In this document: one piece after another, positions 57,540 to 64,000 of the stretch
Position numbering within the stretch: the stretch's first letter is position 1
Layout of the letters: every line of letters starts with the position of its first letter
NCBI GenBank assembly: GCA_013420905.1
Contig: JAAXNY010000005.1
Coordinates: forward strand, 2,108,001-2,172,000
Direction of reading: 5' to 3'
Length of the DNA stretch: 64,000 bases
Source of the DNA: Collybia mongolica
Lineage: Eukaryota; Basidiomycota; Agaricomycetes; Agaricales; Clitocybaceae
Translations under genes and position numbers: made by a program
The notes under the pieces: model-generated
Told to the model about the DNA's origin: nothing
The model's database searches: none
The model's input: only the letters and a program-made list of their open reading frames with translations

Positions 57540-58446
57540 ACACTTGATGCGGTCGAGACGGTGAAGTTGAACGATTGGTTATGTCCTTTGAAACCTCACT
57601 ATGCTCGTGGTACATGACGAGACAATATGCAAGACAAAAAAAAATAGATTGGTTATAGAAGCAGGGCAATTGAGAAGGAGATATTATGCTGGTTTGCCAG
57701 AAGACTAATTATGGGTCCCATTTAAGGGGTTTACCTTGAGGCATAGACAAAGGTGCATTGCAAAGGCATGGCCAAAGATTGGAGTTGTGAAGGTCCTAGT
57801 AGAACCATCCGAAGCAAAGCATCCTCATGCCTAAAGGAAGGCACGTTGTGCGTGCTTTCTCCGCCGTAGCCTCATGGCTTCGATTGGTTGGCAAGTTCAT
57901 TTGCCTTAAGCTAACTGTGAAGCTGAAATTACCACCATGTATTGTTTCAAAGGAAATATCTTGGTCATCTGAACCAGTTGTTCTTCGGTATTATCCCGGG
58001 CCTTGTTAAAGACGAAGTAGCTTCTCCCTTTGTACTTAGATCGGGACATACTGTATGCCTGTATGCGTATCGTGATCATCAAGGCATCACAACGAGTGCA
58101 ACATGCTTTTTTGCACTCATGAGGGTGATTAAACTTAGTAAATCCGATGGTTCAAGATTCAGCCTGTTCAAATGGTACGATGTTTGACAACGGGAGTGCC
58201 TTATGTCCTCTCGACTCATGGGCCGAACCTAAAGGAGGTAGTCAGGAGTGAAGGGAGGCGCCGGCAACCTGCGATGCTTTTCAAACCAGACATTTGTCAG
58301 CGGATCACGTGGTCGCGTCAGGTTGGTCGCGTCTGCCTTGTTCTCCCTTTCCACCAGCGACACCCATCTCTAAATTCTCTCCCGCCAATCTTTTCTTCTA
58401 TCATTTGACGTGCTTCTCTCTTCAACTCGACACAGGAACTACAGGG
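57540..58446. promoter_or_regulatory. Divergent intergenic region between CCCH copy 2 and CDT1
   Basis: About 900 bp without a convincing gene. Near CDT1 it has CACGTG (58306-58311) and a direct repeat GGTCGCGTC at 58311-58319 and 58325-58333. The CGCGT core recalls the MCB element of G1/S genes. Function is inferred. Confidence 0.45.
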
Positions 58447-60336
58447 ATGTCAGATATTTATACTGCACTTCATGTATCACCCCGGAAGAAGCGATGTCCA
58501 CCTACTTTTGATGACGAGAATGTCGTTACACCCAAAAAGCTTAGAACTGTGTTCGTTTTTCCTTGAGAACCTATTCGACTGGCTGTATTGAAATATATCA
58601 CAGGCCACCCACACCACCCCCCTCCGCCTCCCAACGTGCAGCGAATCCACAACTCCCATCACATCTAGCACGCCTTTACACGATTCAAACCTCTCTCCAG
58701 CACGCACTCTCCCATGCTCTTGCGACATGTGCCGTCTCCCCAACATCAGACACAGGCGTTGTTCGCAATGTCCTCAATCACCTATCACTAACAACTTATA
58801 CCGGACTTGCTGCTCACTTCGAAATGGACGATCTGAGAAAACTTTGTTGGATATGGGAGTGGGATGCAAAAACACTCCCCAGCAGTCACAACGCTATCGA
58901 AGATACCAATGACGAAGACAATCCATTCTTGGATAAAACCCCGCCGCCTCCTACTACAAGCGAGTGGACTCGTGGTTCCATGGGCCTTATACTCAGTCCC
59001 ACAACCCATTATTCCAAACTTGATAGAAAGAGAATTCCAGCGTATGGAATCGGAATCGAGGTCGAGATGGATATCGACAAAGATATGAGGGGTGGTATGG
59101 CAGCAGTAGCTCGTTGGACTGCTACGGCTGAAGTGCGCCGTTCAGAATTTCGTGATAAACTGGAAAGCTGGGTCAAAGTTTGTATTCACACATACTACTG
59201 TACCTCGGTCCTTTTTCTCACCTTATCTGGCCTGTACAGCTTCATCATGGTAGATCGCCTGTCCCTGACGTTCCTCTTGCCGATCTCCCTCAACTCGCCA
59301 TGCCACTGAAAATATCATCTCTCACTCGCACCTTAGCATCGGCGTCTCCGAAAGCAGTGCTTCCTTCTTACTTACAGCTTGGTTCTTCTTCCCCAAGTAG
59401 ATCCCCTTCCAAATCGCCTGCCAAACGAGTATTCCCTGAATTTGCCGTTCCTTTCCCCATCGTTCCCTCTACGCTGAAGTCTCCAAGCAAAAGCTCAATT
59501 TTATTTCCTAATACTCCTTCTCGTCGTGACAAACATGATCACACCAAGGGTCTTACGCCCGGCACTCCAGTTACATCTATCATATCAGATTCCATTTTCA
59601 ACCCGACAACGCCAGTGCATCAAAAGGGCGACTCCTCCTTCACAGTGCCCCAAACCCCAACAACATCTCGACGCCAGGCACTATACGAGCGAATTCGTCA
59701 ACGATCGCTTACTGCCTCACCAACCAAGTCTTCGAGCAGCGAGGTGAAGGGAGGTAAACTGACACGAGATCAAATATTGAAGATGGGTCAGGAAGAAATG
59801 AGACGCCGATGCCTTTTGGGTCGACTTGATGGTGTTGCAGAAAGCGTGTGGATGTGAGTTTTTCGATTTCCAATAAACTCATCAAAGGTGCATTCTGATG
59901 AGGTCGTAGGCTTTTCTCAACCCCCGCAGCAGGCTCTTCTGCAACCCCCACGACTCGCAAACGCCGAGCTCTACCAACTTCTGAAGTAGCAATTGCTATT
60001 GTCAAGTCATCACCGGTTCCAATTTCCACTGCCGAGGCCAACGAATCTCTGAGCATCCTCGCTAAGCTGTGTCCGTTTTTCATCAAAGAGCTCAACATAG
60101 CTGGAGTTGAATGGCTCGAGATGCCTGCGGCAAAGGTAGCAACCACTGTGTTGGGTGTGGAAGGAAGTCCCACTAAGAAGAAACCTACTGCACCCCCCAG
60201 TCCCGGAGCCATCAAAGAGAAGTATGAAAGTGCGGAACAGCTTATTACAAGGAGTCCTAGGAGGGTAAAGCGAGAAGCTGGTGGTCTCAGAGAAGTGAGA
60301 GAAATCATCCGAAAAGAACTGGAATTGCAAGATTAA
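58447..60336 (+). CDS. CDT1: DNA replication licensing factor Cdt1
   Basis: [16 protein letters not shown] starts exon 1; after an intron R-P-P-T-P-P-P-S begins the middle domain with [16 protein letters not shown] and W-I-W-E-W-D-A, as in the Cdt1 geminin/MCM-binding winged helix. A Ser/Pro linker (S-P-S-K-S-P-A-K) with several S/T-P sites suggests CDK regulation. The C-terminal winged helix holds [18 protein letters not shown] and [14 protein letters not shown], then L-C-P-F-F-I-K-E-L. Cdt1 brings MCM2-7 to ORC at origins in G1. Confidence 0.85.
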
Positions 60337-60440
60337 TTATATTGCTCTATCTATAAACATATTATTGCTCCCGAATGTACCGTCTGCTCGATATCTTTTG
60401 TATGTGGTGCGACTTATGTAATGACACCGGTATTCCTCTT

Positions 60441-61436
60441 TCAAGAAAATATTGAAGAACCTGGTATGTTCGGCTGGGGTGCGAGGACCTCGCCCAAAAT
60501 TTCGTTGAGATCGAAGAGTGAAGAAATATGGCTCCCACTGATCCTTTTGTGCGTTACTGAGCGATAATTTTCTGAAATCCAAATGGCCATAGCCTCTGGG
60601 GCTACAACATCGTCTTTAGAGGAAACAACAACCACTGGGCAATTATTCATGACTTGTCCAGGGTGGAAACCTCCCCAGCCAGAATGGTATATAGCAGGAA
60701 TGTCCAGGAACCCTCGCCAAGAGTGGGCGACACTTGCCACCGTGTTCCTTCCCACCTCCTTACCAAATTGAACCTCGTCGATACCTTGTTCCTCTAACCA
60801 TCTAGAATATTTTTCTTGCTCCTCTTCGCTCGTAGAACCTTTCCTAGATTCTCGGAACAACGCCTCTGCAGATGTTTGTGATGACACATGATTTGCTGTA
60901 TATAGTTTCACGATGCGCAGGGTGATATTAAAAGGTGTGTAATGCGCAGGAGGGCCGATCATAAAATAACTAGGCCAGGTCAAAGACTTGGCATATTCTT
61001 TGTGACAATGAGGTGGTGAGAAGGGAGCGAGGAGGACGAGTGCAGCTATCTGCTGTCCCAAGGGAAATATGTCGTGCGGAAGGCCATAGAGGATCTGTGC
61101 AGGAATCGTCCCGAACGAATGGCCACATATGTACAGCTTTACTCTGTCCGTCTGAGGGTGCAGGTGTACAATCAAGGCCGCCATGTCCATGGCGAGCGAC
61201 GTCGCATACGACGAAGGGGCATGAATGGGTGAGGTCTTGCCCCACCCAGGTAGAGAAGGAGTGACAAGATGGACGTTGCTTTCAACGAGGACACGCGGTA
61301 GCCGTGACGCATCTCCCACGGCAAATGCACCATGGAGGAAGAGGACGACAATTAAACTCGAGGTATTCCCGTTGTCCGCATAGGCGAGGGTGCGTCCGTC
61401 AGGGAGAAGGAAGCTCTTGTCTTCGACGTGAATCAT
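60441..61436 (-). CDS. Alpha/beta hydrolase, intact copy
   Basis: A single exon of 331 codons. F-L-H-G-A-F-A is the oxyanion turn, C-G-H-S-F-G-T-I-P (about residue 105) the nucleophile elbow, S-S-K-D-D-V-V-A-P the acid region, and S-G-S-H-I-S the His. All three members of the triad appear to be present. Start M-I-H-V-E-D-K-S-F-L-L-P; the frame extends 42 codons further upstream without an ATG, so a spliced upstream exon is possible. No signal peptide. Substrate unknown. A broken relative lies 550 bp upstream on the same strand. Confidence 0.88.
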   Translation of the reverse strand: MIHVEDKSFLLPDGRTLAYADNGNTSSLIVVLFLHGAFAVGDASRLPRVLVESNVHLVTPSLPGWGKTSPIHAPSSYATSLAMDMAALIVHLHPQTDRVKLYICGHSFGTIPAQILYGLPHDIFPLGQQIAALVLLAPFSPPHCHKEYAKSLTWPSYFMIGPPAHYTPFNITLRIVKLYTANHVSSQTSAEALFRESRKGSTSEEEQEKYSRWLEEQGIDEVQFGKEVGRNTVASVAHSWRGFLDIPAIYHSGWGGFHPGQVMNNCPVVVVSSKDDVVAPEAMAIWISENYRSVTHKRISGSHISSLFDLNEILGEVLAPQPNIPGSSIFS

Positions 61437-61989
61437 GGTTGTTGTGCCTTGCAGAGAAGCCCTCTTAAGCCTGCTCAACCCAGGTGATTGGGGAGGAAAG
61501 ACACGCGAACGACTATGAAGGTGCTTTGGTGCCGGGTGGTACCTGCGGACAGGAGTAGTCACACCTGCATCAAAATTATCCTTCCGGGGCTCTAAAGCTC
61601 AAGAGGCGCATGCGAGGCTTCTGGAAATGGAAGTGTATTGATATTGTATGTCCAAGACTAGTCACAAATAGTGATTGATGCGGAGATGCTGCGCACGTTC
61701 AATCAATTGGAGGCTATTTAAGTGCAACTTCATGAGCTGACCTAGTGGTATATTTGAATTCGGGCGGCTGATAGCACCTACAAACCAGCAAGCCGAACCA
61801 GGACGGTATGCAAATTCAGTAAAGTTGGTAACCTGTAACGACTGTTTGGGTCATGTATAAACGCCTCAAACAAAAACCGTTTCTGCTGGGTATATGTGCA
61901 GTAATGAAGATTCATCACGGTATGTTAATTCAGTACCTAATAGCGCGAAAAAGTACTGTGTTCCCCTAGGCTTCGTCCACTAGGAATTC
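61437..61989. other. Intergenic region between hydrolase copies
   Basis: About 550 bp with no gene seen; it presumably carries the promoter of the intact hydrolase and the decayed 3' end of the broken copy. Confidence 0.35.
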
Positions 61990-62970
61990 TGGTCAGATCT
62001 CCTCCAGGTGCGATTGCCCTCTGTTACCGACTTTAGGGTTGCATTTTTGTATGTCGCAGCAAGTCATTTGGCCATATCATCCGGAGCGAGCGTGTCACCA
62101 GCAGAAGCAACGACGAAGATGTGGTCGTTTATTGTGGTCATCATCAAAGAGCGTCGGGTCGGAAACCCCAATCCGAGTGAGCGACATCTGCAACTTCCAT
62201 GAGCCCTTCCCAGGTTTTGCTCACACTTTTCACCACTTTCTTCGCCATATTCCTCTCTACCTCGCCCTCTGCACGGCTTTGGGCCTCCCTCCACTTCCTG
62301 AACGCAGCAAGCTCTTCCTTTTCCATGCTATCGAACAAGGTTTCCCGAGTGAAATTCTCCGCTGCCTTCATCTTCCCCCCAATCCCCAACACTATCAAAC
62401 GCTGCAATAGTCTGAACGGAATGATTTTGGATGGTGGCCCCACAAATACGCAATTGCTCAGTCACTGTCTTGCTATAGCTCTTGTGATATCGCAATGGCC
62501 AGAACGAGGCAACCTGTGAGGTACCTCCCGGGCGGAAATATGTTGAATGGAGCCCCATAGAGCATCTGGGCTGGAATAGTTCCATAGGAACCTCCTCCAA
62601 CGTACAATTCCACATTAGACTCATCTGGGCAGAGGTGCTTGATAAGCCCTATGATATCAGCAGCGAGGCCAACATGGTAGGGTGCCGCGCTAGGTACAAG
62701 CGACGAGTTTCTCCATCCTGGAAAGGTAGGTGCTACGAAGTGTACATTCTTTATGGTCAACACGGCCGAGGGGTTAGCAGCGTCACCAACACCAAAGGCG
62801 CCGTGGAAGAATATGACGTGGCTTGAGCTGGAAACGGGATATGCCACATCCTATTAATTGGCTTTATATACATATTTGGTTTACTCGTCTTTCGGACTAA
62901 GTTTAGACGATGACCCTCACTTGGCGATTGTGTCTGACTTTGCCCGCAGGTAAGATACATTTACTCGAAG
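61990..62970 (-). pseudogene. Alpha/beta hydrolase, frameshifted tandem copy
   Basis: Compared with the intact copy, this one runs L-P-A-G-K then V-I-F-F-H-G-A-F-G-V-G-D-A, G-G-G-S-Y-G-T-I-P-A-Q-M-L-Y-G (nucleophile Ser kept), then must change frame near 62515 to reach Y-H-K-S-Y-S-K. It changes again near 62445 to F-V-G-P-P-S-K-I-I-P-F, continues to W-E-G-L-M-E-V-A-D-V-A-H-S-D-W-G-F, and changes again near 62150 to I-F-V-V-A-S-A-G-D-T-L-A-P-D-D-M-A. None of these joints looks like an intron. Three frame changes argue for a pseudogene, although sequencing errors cannot be excluded. Confidence 0.75.
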
Positions 62971-63059
62971 TGCTGACTGCGGAGCGCTGTGGCGGGAAGT
63001 ATAGCCATAAATCAAATTTAAAAGCACACCAGAGTAGGATGAGGCCGATTTGGGAACGG

Positions 63060-64000
63060 CTACGGAGCTGTCACGGTTATATTACCTTTTCCTCCAAGAT
63101 CCTCATTAAGATTTTCTCTTGCCACTCTTTCAAACTCTGCACAGTCAACGACTCTTCCCTCCTTTCTGCTCGCTTCTGCAGCAAAGACAGTCAAGTGACT
63201 CTTCAGCACCTCACCCACATCTGTCCCAAGAACCGCCTGATTTCCTGTTGCGACAGCTTCAACAAATGCCTTGATCAACCCTAGGTCACCACCTCCATGG
63301 CCTCCACCCTCGCTCTTGGGATGAATCACTTTGCTGGTTTTCTTCCGGAAATCCGTTACCGTAAATCTATTCATGTCGCCTACAATTTCTCCTTGAGTAA
63401 AATGCATTCGTAACTGGCGGTCACAGATTAAGGATGTGTAGGCGACCATGGTAAAGGATGCTGTACTACCGTCCGAGAATTCTAGGTTGACGACTTGATG
63501 ATCACACACGTCGTTGGCACTTTCGTAGACACACAACCCATAAGGACCTGACTTTAGCGCTTCTGTGATGTTTTCGATGTCAGGCAAGCCGTCAACGATG
63601 GTTTCTGCTGGCCAGCCGGTATTTCCGTTTGCTACCGGCTGTAAATATACTGTGATTTGCACTCATTAGGACGTGCTATGATGACACCGAATTTAGGTAT
63701 ACTTTTCTTAGCACTGTAAGCGCAATCCTTTTCCATGGGACATTCAACGCATCTCGTGGCTGAGCCTGCTCCAGAGGGTTTGGCAGATTTTCGAAAGTGC
63801 TGCAGAGATCCGAAGGAGGACACGCGTGCAGGCACGGATGGCGAAAACCAGTGGCAGAGTATGTCAATATCACTATAGAACGTCGGTATGAGTTGAGCGA
63901 AAGGAGCTGACTCTTAGAGGACTCACTGGCAGCATTTCGTCATGAGGGCAAAAGAGCTTTTCTCCTCACGACTCCAGTTACCTCGTACATACGAATGTGC
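63060..64000 (-). CDS. Gfo/Idh/MocA family oxidoreductase, C-terminal part (5' end outside window)
   Basis: On the minus strand the gene enters at base 64000. The visible part runs F-G-S-L-Q-H-F-R-K-S-A-K-P, then C-V-E-C-P-M-E-K-D-C-A-Y-S-A-K-K and, after an intron at 63643-63711, I-Y-L-Q-P-V-A. It then continues W-P-A-E-T-I-V-D-G, G-P-Y-G-L-C-V-Y-E-S-A-N-D-V, M-H-F-T-Q-G-E-I-V-G-D and ends N-I-T-V-T-A-P-stop. The cysteine cluster C-x2-C-x5-C and the C-terminal sheet resemble the MocA-type dehydrogenases common in basidiomycetes. The NAD-binding N-terminus is not in the window, so substrate and full length cannot be given. Confidence 0.8.

Noticed and set aside
1..64000. CRISPR arrays, bacterial operons, riboswitches, phage genes
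   Set aside because: The window is eukaryotic, full of spliceosomal introns, with no regularly spaced direct repeats or prokaryotic gene order.

Overview
The window looks like nuclear DNA of a basidiomycete fungus, most likely an Agaricomycete. Genes are dense on both strands, introns are mostly 47-60 nt with GT...AG ends and CTAAC/CTNAY-type branch points, and the gene content is fungal: sulfite reductase flavoprotein, COQ2, NSP1, PRP5, RRP8, UPRT, a YTP1-type membrane protein and a fungal PKA regulatory subunit. All identifications come from reading translations by eye; no database search was run.

Region 1 (1-9750) is repetitive. It opens with the 5' two thirds of a Ty3/gypsy LTR retrotransposon on the minus strand: partial pol, protease and gag, a tRNA primer-binding site and a complete 5' LTR at 6105-7323. 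The element appears to sit beside or inside a decayed pogo/Tigger-type DNA transposon whose right terminal repeat ends at 9750 next to TA. A 94-bp inverted-repeat element lies between them.

Region 2 (9751-34780) is mostly housekeeping. A 16-exon gene encodes ankyrin repeats, a dysferlin/Pex30-type domain, FYVE and RING, and seems to contain a 3-nt microexon. It is followed by a conserved hypothetical protein, the proteasome regulator PI31 divergent from PRP5, NSP1, a poorly resolved membrane-protein gene, a DUF952 protein, a fungal P-loop ATPase, RRP8, uracil phosphoribosyltransferase and MET10.

Region 3 (34781-57539) holds a membrane-anchored GH9 glucanase, a Gfo/Idh/MocA oxidoreductase, a HERP/Usa1-like ubiquitin-like protein, the PKA regulatory subunit, a mucin-like single-pass membrane protein, a pantothenate/allantoate-type MFS carrier, a YTP1 protein, COQ2, Rho-GDI, and two tandem CCCH zinc-finger paralogs.

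Region 4 (57540-64000) holds CDT1, an alpha/beta hydrolase, a frameshifted second copy of that hydrolase, and a Gfo/Idh/MocA oxidoreductase cut by the window edge.

The points most worth following up are the 3-nt microexon that supplies the second histidine of the FYVE R-R-H-H-C-R motif, the gag-pro-pol layout of the retroelement with a canonical -1 slippery site, and the tandem CCCH paralogs that differ at a putative acidic site.
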